DNA of 64,000 nucleotides from Hyphomicrobium sp. (GCF_020852195.1 NZ_JADZBI010000188.1:1-64000); one strand, 5' to 3'. Counted from the stretch's first letter, positions 18,467 to 27,930 are shown. Made by a program: numbers and translations. The notes: generated from the sequence alone by a model not told the origin.

Positions 18467-19624
18467 TCAGCGGTCGCCGGGGTTGATGGCGAGGACCTCG
18501 CCTTTGGAGAGCGTGAGGGCCAGCTCGCCACGCTTCAGTTTCAACGCATCCTCGCCGAAGAGCTGGCGCCGCCAGCCCTTGAGCGCGGGGACGTCCGGCT
18601 CGGCCTCGCTCGCGATGCGCTCAAGGTCGTCGGCGTCGGCGATCAGGCGCGGCGCCACGCGGTGGCGGGCGGCCGACGCCTTCAGAAGCACTTTCAGAAG
18701 CTCGATGGTCGCGGTTGCCTCCGCGGACATGGGCTGGTTGTGCGGCAGCGCCGGCAGTGACTTCGGGTCACGCTCGAGCCCGCGCTGGACGGCCTCGATG
18801 ATCTCCTTGGCGCGCTGCGAGCGGGCGAACCCATCGCTCAAGGTGCGGAGCTCCGAGAGCTTCTCGGGCGTCGTCGGCTGCTGGTTGGCGATGTCGTAGA
18901 GCGCCTCGTCCCGCAGGATGCGCCCGCGCGGCACGTCCTGACCCTGCGCCAGGCGCTCGCGCCAGGCGGCCAGCTCGATCAGGACGGCGAGCGCCTTGCG
19001 GTTCTTGACGCGCATCTTGAGGCGCTGCCAAGCGTTCTCGGGATGACTCTCATACGTGGCTGGCGCCGTCAGCTCCGCCATCTCCTCGTCGAGCCAGGAT
19101 TCGCGGTTTGTGATCTCGAGCTCCGCCTTGAGGTGCGTATAGATGTCCCGCAGGTGGGTGACGTCGCCGATGGCGTAGGTGAGCTGCTTGTCGGAGAGCG
19201 GCCGGCGGCTCCAGTCGGTGAAGCGGGAGCTCTTGTCGAGATCCCGACCAGTGACCTTCTTGACCAGATTGACGTAGCTCACGCTCTCGCCGAAGCCGCA
19301 GACCATGGCCGCGATCTGAGTGTCGAACACGGGCGCCGGGCTGAGGCCCGCCTCGGAGTAGACGATCTCGATGTCCTGGCGCGCGGCGTGGAAGACCTTC
19401 ACCACGCGGCGGTCCGCCATCAGGGCGTAGAAGGGCTTGAGGTCGATGCCGGCCGCCAGCGGGTCGACGATCACCTCCTCCTTGGGCCCTGCGAGCTGGA
19501 TCAGGCACAGGTCCGGCCAGAAGGTCTGCTCGCGCATAAACTCGGTGTCGACGGCGACGTATTCGCCGGCGGCAAGCCTGGAGCAGGTGTCTGAGAGGGC
19601 TGAGGTCGAGGTGATAACGCGCAT
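18467..19624 (-). CDS. rnd: Ribonuclease D
   Basis: 3-prime to 5-prime exoribonuclease that trims tRNA and other structured RNA. From ATG 19624 the product is 385 residues. DEDDy exonuclease motifs are visible: VAVDTEFMRE (Exo I), VFHAARQDIEIVY (Exo II) and LTYAIGDVTHLRDIY (Exo III with its Tyr). A first HRDC-like domain follows (ALAVLIELAAWRERLAQGQDVPRGRILRDEALYDIA). The track's 457-residue ORF adds 72 upstream codons without family features. A Tat/TATA-like AT stretch (GTCTATATACG) lies just upstream and could be a promoter element. Confidence 0.97.
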   Translation of the reverse strand: MRVITSTSALSDTCSRLAAGEYVAVDTEFMREQTFWPDLCLIQLAGPKEEVIVDPLAAGIDLKPFYALMADRRVVKVFHAARQDIEIVYSEAGLSPAPVFDTQIAAMVCGFGESVSYVNLVKKVTGRDLDKSSRFTDWSRRPLSDKQLTYAIGDVTHLRDIYTHLKAELEITNRESWLDEEMAELTAPATYESHPENAWQRLKMRVKNRKALAVLIELAAWRERLAQGQDVPRGRILRDEALYDIANQQPTTPEKLSELRTLSDGFARSQRAKEIIEAVQRGLERDPKSLPALPHNQPMSAEATATIELLKVLLKASAARHRVAPRLIADADDLERIASEAEPDVPALKGWRRQLFGEDALKLKRGELALTLSKGEVLAINPGDR

Positions 19625-20074
19625 TGCGGGACGTATATAGACGGCTGAGGCGGCTATCGCCAGCTCCTTAGCTCCTTGGCCAGGCCGGGCATTTTCCTGG
19701 GCTCGCCGCCCTGCGCGGGCGCCGTGCCGGCCAGGAGGCTCTGCCGCGGTCGCGGTCTGCCCGCCGGCGCCGGCCTGTGCCCTCATCCCAATAAAATATT
19801 CGTCGAAAGTGTAAATTCCGGTGGGCCGACGTCTAGTCAAGAAATCGCGCGTGATGTATAAATTTTCCCGGGTGCGGGTCGATTTCGAGTGCCGGCGATA
19901 AGCGGGTGAGGCAAGTCGGAATTTGACGCCGATTTCGGCGTCATTCCGGAATTTATTCGCTGTCGGTCGATTTCGCGAAGCTCCTCGGATGCGTGATGGT
20001 CAATGCCGCTTTCGTGCATGGCGGTGACCTCAAGTTCAGTGTTGCGGCCTCTTCGCGTGGCGTAGGAGTTTGGT
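19625..20074. other. Intergenic region rnd / coiled-coil gene
   Basis: 450 bases between two divergent genes. The half from about 19790 is visibly richer in A and T than the surroundings. It contains no ORF with family features and should hold the promoters of rnd and of the coiled-coil gene. Confidence 0.45.
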
Positions 20075-20608
20075 GTGCAAGAGCTCGGCAGGCATCGGCC
20101 CGTCAGTGGCCGGCCCTCTGCGATTCAGCGCTATCTCTTTGAAGGGCAAGCCCTGGAGAGGGTGCCCAGCGGTGCTTCGGTTCAGCTTATCGCCCGCGAT
20201 ACGTTCGTCGCCGAGACGGCCGTGAAGATCGATCAGATGGGACTTGAGATGAAGTCCCTCAACCGCGAACTCGAACTTATAAAAAGCGACATTGCGGAGC
20301 TTCGCGACGAGGCGTCCCGTAGCTACCGCTTCTCCGAATTTCTCGACCGTGAGCATAAAACGCGGGCTACAAAGCTCGATGAGCTTTCGCGTAGATTTGA
20401 TTATTTGAAATCCCGATTTGATACGATCGACGGAAATTCAAAAGGCGATTATCACGCTTTTCAGACTTTCGAGGCCGTCAGCCGGCGCTTGACCGAGCTT
20501 GGCGTGCTCGAGCGCGAGTTCCGGGATGTCTCCTGGAAGCTGAAGCTCAGCGTCGGCCTGTTCGCTCTGTCGCTGCTCGTCTGGCTCGCGGTGCTGACGA
20601 CCGGTTGA
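20075..20608 (+). CDS. Tail-anchored coiled-coil protein, unknown function
   Basis: A 177-residue protein starting at GTG 20075, seven bases after a clear TAGGAG. Residues about 50-145 are charged and heptad-like (IDQMGLEMKSLNRELELIKSDIAELRDEA ... KLDELSRRFDYLKSRFDTID), predicting a long coiled coil. The last 20 or so residues form one hydrophobic helix (LKLSVGLFALSLLVWLAVLTTG), so the protein should be anchored to the inner membrane by its C-terminus with the coil in the cytoplasm. I recognise no family. Its first half uses more A/T-ending codons than its neighbours, which may mark a later arrival. It precedes aspS but is separated from it by 198 bases. Confidence 0.65.
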   Translation: MQELGRHRPVSGRPSAIQRYLFEGQALERVPSGASVQLIARDTFVAETAVKIDQMGLEMKSLNRELELIKSDIAELRDEASRSYRFSEFLDREHKTRATKLDELSRRFDYLKSRFDTIDGNSKGDYHAFQTFEAVSRRLTELGVLEREFRDVSWKLKLSVGLFALSLLVWLAVLTTG

Positions 20609-20806
20609 CCGGACCGGATGGGCCATTGAGGCAGGTTGCGTGAGATTTCCCCGGGGCGCCGGGAAGGCCGTCGCGCCTCCCGCCTTTGCCTCTTTCTCCG
20701 TCGTTCACAGCCGGGCCAGCCGGGCCTCCCCAAAGCCTTGACTTTGGGGGGGCGTCATGCGCTTTTCCGCCACTTCGAACCGGTTCTCAGGCGGATCTCA
20801 AGGCAC

Positions 20807-22669
20807 ATGGCAGCGCGTAAGAAAGCGGCGGCGGGCGAGAGCACGGCGGATGCGGGCGGCGGCAAGCCGCATCGCTACCGGTCGCATACGTGTGGGGCGC
20901 TCAGGAGCTCCGACATCGGTGCCACGGCGCGGCTTTCGGGCTGGGTGCACCGCGTGCGCGACCACGGCGGCGTGCTGTTCATCGACTTGCGCGACCACTA
21001 CGGGCTGACGCAGGTGGTAGCCGATCCGGACAGCCCCGCCTTCAAGGCGGCGGAGGCCGTGCGATCGGAATGGGTGATCCGCGTGGACGGCCTCGTGCGT
21101 GAGCGTCCCGCGGGCACGGCGAACCCGGAGCTGCCGACCGGCGAGGTCGAGGTCTATGCAACCGAGATCGAGACGCTCTCCGAGGCCAAGGAGCTGCCGG
21201 TCCCCGTGTTCGGCGAGCCCGACTACCCGGAGGACCTGCGGCTCACCTACCGTTTCCTGGATCTGAGGCGCGAGACTCTGCACGCCATCATCATGAAGCG
21301 CCTCGCCATCACGCGCTCGATCCGCGGGCGCATGCACGAAGCGGGCTTCAACGAGTTTCCGACGCCGATCCTGACTGCCTCGTCGCCCGAGGGCGCGCGT
21401 GACTTCCTGGTGCCGTCCCGCATTCATGCCGGCAAGTTCTACGCCCTGCCGCAGGCGCCGCAGCAGTACAAGCAACTCCTCATGGTCTCGGGCTTCGATC
21501 GCTACTTCCAGATCGCGCCCTGCTTCCGCGACGAGGATCCGCGCGCCGACCGGCTGCCCGGCGAGTTCTACCAGCTCGACGTCGAGATGAGCTTCGTCGA
21601 GCAGGAGGACATCTTCCAGACCATGGAGCCGATCCTCACCGATCTGTTTGAGGAGTTCGCAGACGGCAAGCGTGTCGACCGCGGCTGGGCGCGCATTCCC
21701 TACGACACGGCGATACAGAAGTACGGCACCGACAAGCCGGACCTGCGCAATCCGATCGAGATGCAGGACGTGACCGAGCATTTCCGCGGCTCGGGCTTCA
21801 AGGTGTTCGCCGGCATGATCGAGAAGGATCCGAAGGTCCGCGTGTGGGCGATCCCCGCGACGGGCGGCGGCAGCCGCGCCTTCTGCGATCGCATGAACGT
21901 GTGGGCGCAGAAAGAAGGCCAGCCGGGGCTCGGCTATATCTTCTGGCGCGAGGAGGAGGGTGCGGCCGGCGCCGGTCCGGTGGCGAAGAACATCGGCGCG
22001 GAGCGCGCAGGCGCCATCCAGGCGCAGCTCGGGCTCAAGACGGGCGATGCCTGCTTCTTCACGGCAGGCGATCCGGCGCGCTTCTACAAGTTTGCGGGGC
22101 TCGCCCGCGACGATATCGGCCGCGAGCTCAAGCTCGTCGACGAGGGCCGCTTCGCGTTTGCGTGGATCGTCGACTTCCCATTCTACGAGTGGAACGAGGA
22201 CGAGAAGAAGATCGACTTCTCGCACAACCCCTTCTCCATGCCGAAGGGCGGGCGCGAGGCGCTGGAGGCGGCCGAGCGGGATGGGCGCGAGGCGCTGCTC
22301 GCGCTCAAGGCCAACCAGTACGATGTCGTCTGCAACGGCTACGAGATTGCGTCTGGATCCGTGCGCAACCATAGCCCGGAGACGATGGTCAAGGCGTTCG
22401 AGATCACGGGGCTGGGGCGCGCCGAGGTCGAGGCGCGCTTCGGCGGTCTTGACCGTGCCTTCCAGTATGGTGCGCCGCCGCATGGTGGCATGGCGGCGGG
22501 CATCGAGCGCATGGTGATGCTGCTCACCGGCTGCACGACCGTGCGCGACGTCGCGCTTTTCCCGATGAACCAGCAGGCGAACGACTTGCTCATGGGCGCG
22601 CCGTCAGAAGTGTCGCCGAAGCAGCTCCGCGAGCTTTCCATCCGCGTGGTTGCGCCGGAGAAGAAGTAG
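20807..22669 (+). CDS. aspS: Aspartate--tRNA ligase, probably non-discriminating
   Basis: Class IIb aminoacyl-tRNA synthetase charging tRNA with Asp. The 620-residue product (ATG 20807, [13 protein letters not shown]) has the N-terminal OB anticodon domain ([29 protein letters not shown]), motif 2 ([19 protein letters not shown]), the bacterial GAD insertion and motif 3 ([16 protein letters not shown]). The RDHGG segment has His where discriminating bacterial enzymes usually have Leu; this is the sequence reported for non-discriminating AspRS, which also charges tRNA-Asn and relies on GatCAB. No gat genes are in the window. The track's longer ORF adds 57 codons without family features. Confidence 0.97.
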   Translation: MAARKKAAAGESTADAGGGKPHRYRSHTCGALRSSDIGATARLSGWVHRVRDHGGVLFIDLRDHYGLTQVVADPDSPAFKAAEAVRSEWVIRVDGLVRERPAGTANPELPTGEVEVYATEIETLSEAKELPVPVFGEPDYPEDLRLTYRFLDLRRETLHAIIMKRLAITRSIRGRMHEAGFNEFPTPILTASSPEGARDFLVPSRIHAGKFYALPQAPQQYKQLLMVSGFDRYFQIAPCFRDEDPRADRLPGEFYQLDVEMSFVEQEDIFQTMEPILTDLFEEFADGKRVDRGWARIPYDTAIQKYGTDKPDLRNPIEMQDVTEHFRGSGFKVFAGMIEKDPKVRVWAIPATGGGSRAFCDRMNVWAQKEGQPGLGYIFWREEEGAAGAGPVAKNIGAERAGAIQAQLGLKTGDACFFTAGDPARFYKFAGLARDDIGRELKLVDEGRFAFAWIVDFPFYEWNEDEKKIDFSHNPFSMPKGGREALEAAERDGREALLALKANQYDVVCNGYEIASGSVRNHSPETMVKAFEITGLGRAEVEARFGGLDRAFQYGAPPHGGMAAGIERMVMLLTGCTTVRDVALFPMNQQANDLLMGAPSEVSPKQLRELSIRVVAPEKK

Positions 22670-22782
22670 GTCCTTTAGGATTCTTGCGGTCTCTGGTTGC
22701 ACTGCGGCTCCGGCCGGCGAATAGATGCAGCAGCGGTCCCTTCTCCGTGCTATGGTTACAAAAAGGGTCCGAGGGCCAACAG

Positions 22783-23082
22783 ATGAGAATTCTGCTTATT
22801 GCGATCGGGTTGTGCGTGGCTGCGACTGCTGCGAGCGCGCAGTGGGGCCAGGGCGGGTGTCGCGGCTCCGGCATGTCGTGCGGCAAGCTGAATTATTATT
22901 GCAGTCTGGGTAGTCAGACTCCGTACTCGGTCCGCAAGTATTGCGGGCCGCGCAAGTGGCGACAACAGCGTGGCTACGGTGGCGGTAGGCTTTCGGACCG
23001 AGAGCTGCGCTACTACTGCAGCCTAGGAGATCAGACTCCGTATTCCATGCGCGACGATTGCGTCCGCGCGGGGTACTGGTGA
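22783..23082 (+). CDS. Small secreted protein with two Cys-containing repeats
   Basis: Predicted 99-residue exported protein. ATG 22783 opens a signal peptide (MRILLIAIGLCVAATAASA) cut before QWGQGG. The mature part repeats one motif: LNYYCSLGSQTPYSVRKYC and LRYYCSLGDQTPYSMRDDC, separated by a basic Gly/Arg linker. Each unit has two Cys that could form disulfides in the periplasm. I do not recognise the family and cannot assign a role. The gene sits alone between aspS and a convergent TetR gene. Confidence 0.7.
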   Translation: MRILLIAIGLCVAATAASAQWGQGGCRGSGMSCGKLNYYCSLGSQTPYSVRKYCGPRKWRQQRGYGGGRLSDRELRYYCSLGDQTPYSMRDDCVRAGYW

Positions 23083-23104
23083 GCGCGTCGCGCGCGGATC
23101 AAGG

Positions 23105-23746
23105 CTAGCGTCCGCCCAGGCCGAGGCCGTCAAGGTAGATCAGGACGGCAGCTTCCAGAAGCTCCTCCGCCTGCATCGGGATCGGACGGCGTGCGCGGTC
23201 GCCGCGGGCGAAGAGCGCCGCGATCCCATGTGAAAGCGACCAGATGTGCAACGCCATCATCAAGGGCGGCGGTCGGCGGTCCTTGGGCAGCGTGGCGATC
23301 AGCGCTTCGCAAGCCTCACGTAGCACGCCGAACGCGCGGTCGCCTTCGGCGCGGACCTCCGGGTAATCCGAGAGCGAGAGGCCGGATTCGAACATGGCCG
23401 AGAAGTACGCCGGCTCTTTGCTGGCGAAGCCGAGATAGGCTGCCCCAAGGCGGTTAAAGGCTTCGCGCGGGTTCGGGCGGCCGCCGTCCCATGCGCGTGT
23501 CAGCGCCTGTGTGAATGTCTCGAAGCCGCGCTTCGCCACGTCGGCGAGCAGGGCATCGCGGTCGCGGAAGTGGCGGTAGGGTGCCGCCGGGGAAACGCCC
23601 GCGGCGCGGGCGGCCTCGGCAAAGGTGAAGCCGGCCGGACCCTTCTCGCGGATCAGGTCGAGCGCGGCCGCAATCAGAGCCTCGCGCAAGTTGCCATGGT
23701 GATAGCCACGACGCTCGCCGGGGCCGCGGTCCTTGTGCCAAGTCAT
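23105..23746 (-). CDS. TetR/AcrR family transcriptional regulator
   Basis: One-component repressor-type regulator of 213 residues. The N-terminal helix-turn-helix is FTFAEAARAAGVSPAAPYRHFRDRDALLADVAKRGFE (about 40-76), preceded by the basic tail YHHGNLREALIAAALDLI. The C-terminal ligand domain resembles the WHG (TetR_C_33) group (YLGFASKEPAYFSAMFESGL, ALHIWSLSHGIAALF). Its target is unknown; it is divergent from the DUF188 gene 74 bases away, so that gene and itself are the first candidates. Confidence 0.93.
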   Translation of the reverse strand: MTWHKDRGPGERRGYHHGNLREALIAAALDLIREKGPAGFTFAEAARAAGVSPAAPYRHFRDRDALLADVAKRGFETFTQALTRAWDGGRPNPREAFNRLGAAYLGFASKEPAYFSAMFESGLSLSDYPEVRAEGDRAFGVLREACEALIATLPKDRRPPPLMMALHIWSLSHGIAALFARGDRARRPIPMQAEELLEAAVLIYLDGLGLGGR

Positions 23747-23820
23747 GCGGGAGGTTGTAGCCTATTTGCCGTCGACGGGCAGCAGGCAGCGAGCACGGGC
23801 GGTCCGTAAGGAGGGAAAAG

Positions 23821-24270
23821 GTGACGGTGATCTATGTCGATGCCGATGCCTGCCCGGTCAAGGAGGAGGCCTTGCGGGTGGCCGACCGGCACGGCCTGGC
23901 CATCGTCTACGTCTCGAATTCCTGGATGCGCCTGCCGGAAGGCGCGAACGTGCAGCGTGTCGTCGTGACGGATGGACCGGATGCGGCGGACGACTGGATC
24001 GCGGAGCGAATCGTCAAGGGCGACATTGCCGTGACGGCGGACATTCCTCTTGCGGCGCGCTGCCTCAAGGCCGGTGCGCAGGTCATCGGCCCGACCGGCA
24101 AGCCGTTTACGGACGCGAGCATCGGCATGGCGCTCGCCATGCGCGATTTATCTCGGCATCTTCGCGAGACGGGCGAAAGCCGCGGGTTCAACGCGTCCTT
24201 TGCGCGACAGGACCGCTCGCGGTTTCTCGAAGCGCTGGAGCTCGCCGTGCAGAGGGCAAAGCGCGCGTAA
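23821..24270 (+). CDS. YaiI/YqxD (DUF188) family protein
   Basis: A 149-residue PIN-like protein of the YaiI/UPF0178 family. The start is GTG 23821, with AAGGAGGGAAAAG directly in front, one of the best ribosome binding sites in the window. Conserved blocks are IYVDADACPVKEEALRVADRHGL, VVTDGPDAADDWIAERI, GDIAVTADIPLAARCLKAGA and GFNASFARQDRSRFLEALE. The cluster of Asp residues suggests a metal-dependent nuclease fold, but to my knowledge the biological role is not established. Confidence 0.93.
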   Translation: MTVIYVDADACPVKEEALRVADRHGLAIVYVSNSWMRLPEGANVQRVVVTDGPDAADDWIAERIVKGDIAVTADIPLAARCLKAGAQVIGPTGKPFTDASIGMALAMRDLSRHLRETGESRGFNASFARQDRSRFLEALELAVQRAKRA

Positions 24271-24275
24271 GCAGG

Positions 24276-25940
24276 TCAGCGCTTGACGGCGCGCAGCTCC
24301 TCGGCAATGCGGGCCGACTGGGACGGCCAGCTCGCCGCGAGCCAGTCGTCGGTGCCGAACAGCCAGTACCAGAACCGGTTGCGACGGTAGTACCGCTCGA
24401 CCGTGACCTTGTGCATCTTGTCGACGGTCGCCGACAGCGCCTCGAGCATCTCGATCGGCTTGCCTGCTGCCTTCTCGAGAATGTCGATGCGGGCGGCCAG
24501 CGATGCGAACGCGTTGGCTGCACCCTGCGCCTCGCTGTCGAGGGTGGTCGCGAGCGCGTGGTGGTCGGAGTGGACCCGCGACAGACCGTCGTGCACCTCG
24601 CTCAGATCCTGCGTGATGTTCTCCGCGAGGGTCGCGAAGCCTTCCTGGTTGCGCTCGGCGATCCGCTCAAGGAGCTCGCGCAACTCCGCGCGCTCCTGCG
24701 AGGCACGCGCCGCATGGGTGGCAAGTGCCTCCTCCAAGGCGCCAAGGCGGCGGTGCGTCTCCGCGAGGCCGTCGGTCTGCGCGGCGTGCTGGGCGTCGCG
24801 CGTCACGGTCAATGCATTCAGATGCTCGATGATCGGGCTTGATACCGATGCCGAGATCTCGCCGGGCTGACGCTCGATGGCCGCCGCCAGGGCCTGGACG
24901 CTACCGGACAGTGTCCGCTCCGCTGCCTCGACGGTTTCGAGGCGGCGCAGGAGAGGGCCGATATCGGTTGCGGGCTTCTCGGCCAGGGACTCGACGGCGG
25001 CGCGTGTCACCGAGATCTCGGCTTGCAGCGCGCGCTCGAGCAGTCCGAGGCGATCCTGCAGCGCTCCGAGGTCTCCATTGGGCGCTCGGGAGTGGAAGGC
25101 CTGCTCCAGGCTTTGGAGGCGATCCCCGAATACGGCCTGGATCTTCTCCTGCGTGATGCCGCCGAGGCGTGAGGTGTCTTCGCGCTGTGCCATGAGCTCT
25201 CGCTGCAGATCTTGCAGCACTCCCGATAAGAATTTGCGTTCGTTTGCCAGTTCGATGGTGAGGGTGCGGAGCGACTGCTCGATGGCGTCGATCCGCGCGT
25301 GCTGGTTGGCGGTCGCGACGTCTGCGGTGGAGACGCGCGGGGGGTAGGATGCGGCCGGGCCGTTGCGGTAGCGCTCGCGGTAGGCCTCGACGTCAAGAGT
25401 GGATTCGGCCGGCCGGGCCGTTGGCGGAAAGAGCCGGAGGAGCGGCGAGAACTCCGTCGCGCCCTCGAGCAGGACATGGACCAGGTCGGCGACGCCGGCC
25501 GGCGCCTGGCGGCGATAGGCAAGGGCCGCGGCCAGCCGCAGGATCTCCTCCACGGCTTCCGCGCGCCGCGGGTTCGTCTTGCCGCTGCCGTGCGCGGCGG
25601 GAATCTCCGTCGCGATGGCGGTCGCGGCCTCGCGGCGCAGGCCGGCCGTGCGCACGCCGCGGGCTTCGAGCAAGTCCGCCGCCTCGTCGATGCGGGTCAA
25701 GGCGTAGATCAGGTGCTCCACGCGCACCTCGGTGGCGCGGTGGGCGGAGGCCACGTCGTAGGCATGGTTGCAGCAGTCGAGCAGCGCATCGTCGACCCAG
25801 ATGGGCGCGCCGCGCGCCGCGCTCGCCGTCGCACGGGCTCTTGCCGACGCCACGAACGGATCCGCGGGCTGGGAGATGGCGAGGTCGCCCGGAGTTGCCT
25901 GAGGCGTTCTCAGGTCCAGATCGTCGCCACGGTAACCCAT
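24276..25940 (-). CDS. Clp_N-domain coiled-coil protein without AAA+ modules
   Basis: A 554-residue protein. Residues about 48-110 (VDDALLDCCNHAYDVASAHRATEVRVEHLIYALTRIDEAADLLEARGV) and about 125-170 (AEAVEEILRLAAALAYRRQAPAGVADLVHVLLEG) look like the two helical repeats of the ClpA/B/C N-terminal domain, which receives adaptors and substrates. No Walker motif follows. Instead there are about 330 residues of heptad-rich sequence and an aromatic C-terminus (YYRRNRFWYWLFGTDDWLAASW). It may be an adaptor or scaffold that borrows the Clp N-domain fold; this is inference. The convergent DUF188 gene ends five bases from its stop. Confidence 0.8.
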   Translation of the reverse strand: MGYRGDDLDLRTPQATPGDLAISQPADPFVASARARATASAARGAPIWVDDALLDCCNHAYDVASAHRATEVRVEHLIYALTRIDEAADLLEARGVRTAGLRREAATAIATEIPAAHGSGKTNPRRAEAVEEILRLAAALAYRRQAPAGVADLVHVLLEGATEFSPLLRLFPPTARPAESTLDVEAYRERYRNGPAASYPPRVSTADVATANQHARIDAIEQSLRTLTIELANERKFLSGVLQDLQRELMAQREDTSRLGGITQEKIQAVFGDRLQSLEQAFHSRAPNGDLGALQDRLGLLERALQAEISVTRAAVESLAEKPATDIGPLLRRLETVEAAERTLSGSVQALAAAIERQPGEISASVSSPIIEHLNALTVTRDAQHAAQTDGLAETHRRLGALEEALATHAARASQERAELRELLERIAERNQEGFATLAENITQDLSEVHDGLSRVHSDHHALATTLDSEAQGAANAFASLAARIDILEKAAGKPIEMLEALSATVDKMHKVTVERYYRRNRFWYWLFGTDDWLAASWPSQSARIAEELRAVKR

Positions 25941-26265
25941 CCCCTACTCCCCTCACGCGACGCGGCTTTCGTCCCGTGCCCGCCGTTCCCCCGGCTGGTC
26001 CGCAGCCTCACCGCTCCCGTCGGTCAGCCGCAATGTTTCCGCGCAGAAAAACCATACCCTCTAACGTTACCGGGCGCGAGAGGCGGCGTCACAGGCCGGA
26101 GAATTTGGTAAACATTGCGATGGATCGGATTCGCCTCGGAATTTGCTTCGGGACCGGGTCCGTTCGATCCTTGCTGCCGGCTGAGCCAGGATGTTGGCCT
26201 CGGGCGCTGCCATGACGACGTCAGAATCGCGCGTAAAAATCGAACCCTGCCAAAGGGAAAGACCT
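25941..26265. other. Divergent intergenic region
   Basis: These 325 bases separate the Clp_N-type gene (minus) and the TIGR02301 gene (plus), so promoters for both should be here. In-frame ATGs at 26191 and 26212 would extend the TIGR02301 ORF upstream. No repeats or hairpins stand out. Confidence 0.4.
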
Positions 26266-26691
26266 GTGACCGTGCTCGTCAACCGATGCTCGCGACAAGG
26301 GGCGCCGCGCCTTTCCGGCGCCGCGATGGCGCTCGCCGTTGCGGTCTTTTTGAGCGCTGTCGCCGGCGAGGCGCGGGCGGCGCCGGGTGATGCCAAGCCC
26401 TACGACGATAAGCTCATGCGGCTCGCCGAGATCCTTGGTGCGGTGCACTATCTGCGGGAGCTGTGCAGTGCCAACGACGGACAGCTCTGGCGTGAGAAGA
26501 TGAAAGAGCTCATCGACACGGAAGGCGGCACGGCCATTCGGCGCGCGCGGCTGACGCGCAGCTTCAATCAAGGCTACCGCAGCTATCGGCGCACCTACGT
26601 CACGTGCACGCCGACGGCACAATCGTCCATCGAGCGCTTTCTCGCCGAGGGGATTCAGATCGGAGATGGCCTGGTCAACCGATCGCCCTGA
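26266..26691 (+). CDS. TIGR02301 family exported protein
   Basis: Small exported protein of a family known mainly from Hyphomicrobiales, function unknown. I place the start at GTG 26266 because AAGGGAAAG lies about eight bases upstream and it yields a plausible signal peptide (VTVLVNRCSRQGAPRLSGAAMALAVAVFLSAVAGEARA); ATGs at 26191 and 26212 are alternatives. The mature part matches the family: DKLMRLAEILGAVHYLRELCSANDGQLWREKM and FNQGYRSYRRTYVTCTPTAQSSIERFLAEG. Two conserved Cys may pair in the periplasm. Confidence 0.85.
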   Translation: MTVLVNRCSRQGAPRLSGAAMALAVAVFLSAVAGEARAAPGDAKPYDDKLMRLAEILGAVHYLRELCSANDGQLWREKMKELIDTEGGTAIRRARLTRSFNQGYRSYRRTYVTCTPTAQSSIERFLAEGIQIGDGLVNRSP

Positions 26692-26900
26692 AACTCAAAC
26701 TGAATCGCAATCGCGCCCGGCACACCTGCCGATCGTCGGTGAACTGTCGAATGAAGCAGAAGTAGCGTGCAGTTTACTGTGAATTGCTGCAGCATCTAGT
26801 CGCGTGAACTGCCCGTGATAGGTGTAGTTTCGCAAGATAGAGAATCGTGGGCGCGGGGGTTCGCCGCCGATCTCGTATTGGCTTTGGGGGAAGGACCGCG

Positions 26901-27149
26901 ATGGAAGCTCATTTCGATTTGAACACGTCCGAAGATCTCAGTTTTCGGGCGTTGAGTCTTATACTTGCCGCCTGGGACGAGGGGACCGAGAGTGGCGTTG
27001 CGCCGGAGCAGATGGCCTATGCGGCCTTGTTCACGGCCTTGACGGATCTGGTGTCGCTCTACGGCGAGGATGCCGTGAAGAAGCTCGCAGGCGGGCTTGA
27101 GCGGCGGATCGACATGGGCGAGTTCACGCTCGATCGCAACGTCCAATAG
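26901..27149 (+). CDS. Small conserved-looking hypothetical protein
   Basis: An 82-residue acidic protein starting at ATG 26901 after GGGGGAAGGACC, a strong ribosome binding site. The sequence (MEAHFDLNTSEDLSFRALSLILAAWDEG ... DAVKKLAGGLERRIDMGEFTLDRNVQ) is mostly helical, has no signal peptide or membrane helix and is probably cytoplasmic. No family is recognised. The good Shine-Dalgarno and protein-like composition are the grounds for calling it a gene. Confidence 0.65.
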   Translation: MEAHFDLNTSEDLSFRALSLILAAWDEGTESGVAPEQMAYAALFTALTDLVSLYGEDAVKKLAGGLERRIDMGEFTLDRNVQ

Positions 27150-27270
27150 GGATCGGTGTCCGCCGCGAGGCGGCGTGCTAAACAGATGGCGGAGCTGCCG
27201 TGCGGGCTGCTCCGCCGTTGGTGTCTCAGGGGTGCGTCGGCGTCTCGGATGGGCTCGCGGCCGTGCCTGC

Positions 27271-27930
27271 TCAGGTCAGCGTCTTCAGCATCACCTCACC
27301 GACGAGCAAAGCGCCGAAGCCGATCAGCAGCACGCCCGCAACGCGGTTCGTGTAGGCCAGATGCCGCGTGCTGAAGCGATGGCGCAGGCGGCCAATCAGG
27401 TGCGACAAGCCGAGCCACCACAGGAAGCTGCCGGCCATGATCGAGGCCACCATGGTCAGCGCGTCGATGTGGCTGTCCACCTCGACGAACGTGCTCACGC
27501 CGCCGAAAATGGCGAACAGGCCGAGCACGGCGCCCGGATTGGTGATGGTCAGGAGGAAGGTCTTGGGAATATCCCAGGCGTAGTCGCGCAAGGAGGCTGC
27601 GCCTTCCATCTCGGTCTGCACGCTGCCAAGGCGCGGGGGCGCCACGTAGAGCCTGATGCCGAAGGCGATCAGCGCCAGCCCGCCCACGATCTGGATGGCC
27701 TGGCGATGGTATTCGATGGCGCCCGAGATGGCGCCGACGCCGAGACTCGCGAACAGTGCGATGAGGCCGTCGCCCAGCGTGGCGCCGATGCCGGCAGCAA
27801 GGCCGCCCCAGAAGCCGCGCTCGATGGCGCGCTGGATGCACAGCACGTTGACGGGGCCGACCGGAGCCGCGACAAGAACCCCGATCAGAATTCCCACTGG
27901 GATGATGAGGAGGTTGGGGACTAGCTGCAT
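27271..27930 (-). CDS. LysE family translocator
   Basis: Inner-membrane exporter of the LysE/RhtB family, which exports amino acids or related small molecules. The 219-residue product has six predicted helices and the typical N-terminal block GVLVAAPVGPVNVLCIQRAIERGFWGGLAAGIGATLGDG. ITNPGAVLGLFAIFGGV is the conserved second half-repeat start (usually NPK/NPxA). The start may be ATG 27930 or GTG 27939; neither has a strong Shine-Dalgarno sequence. The substrate cannot be told, and no LysG-type regulator is adjacent. Confidence 0.92.
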   Translation of the reverse strand: MQLVPNLLIIPVGILIGVLVAAPVGPVNVLCIQRAIERGFWGGLAAGIGATLGDGLIALFASLGVGAISGAIEYHRQAIQIVGGLALIAFGIRLYVAPPRLGSVQTEMEGAASLRDYAWDIPKTFLLTITNPGAVLGLFAIFGGVSTFVEVDSHIDALTMVASIMAGSFLWWLGLSHLIGRLRHRFSTRHLAYTNRVAGVLLIGFGALLVGEVMLKTLT

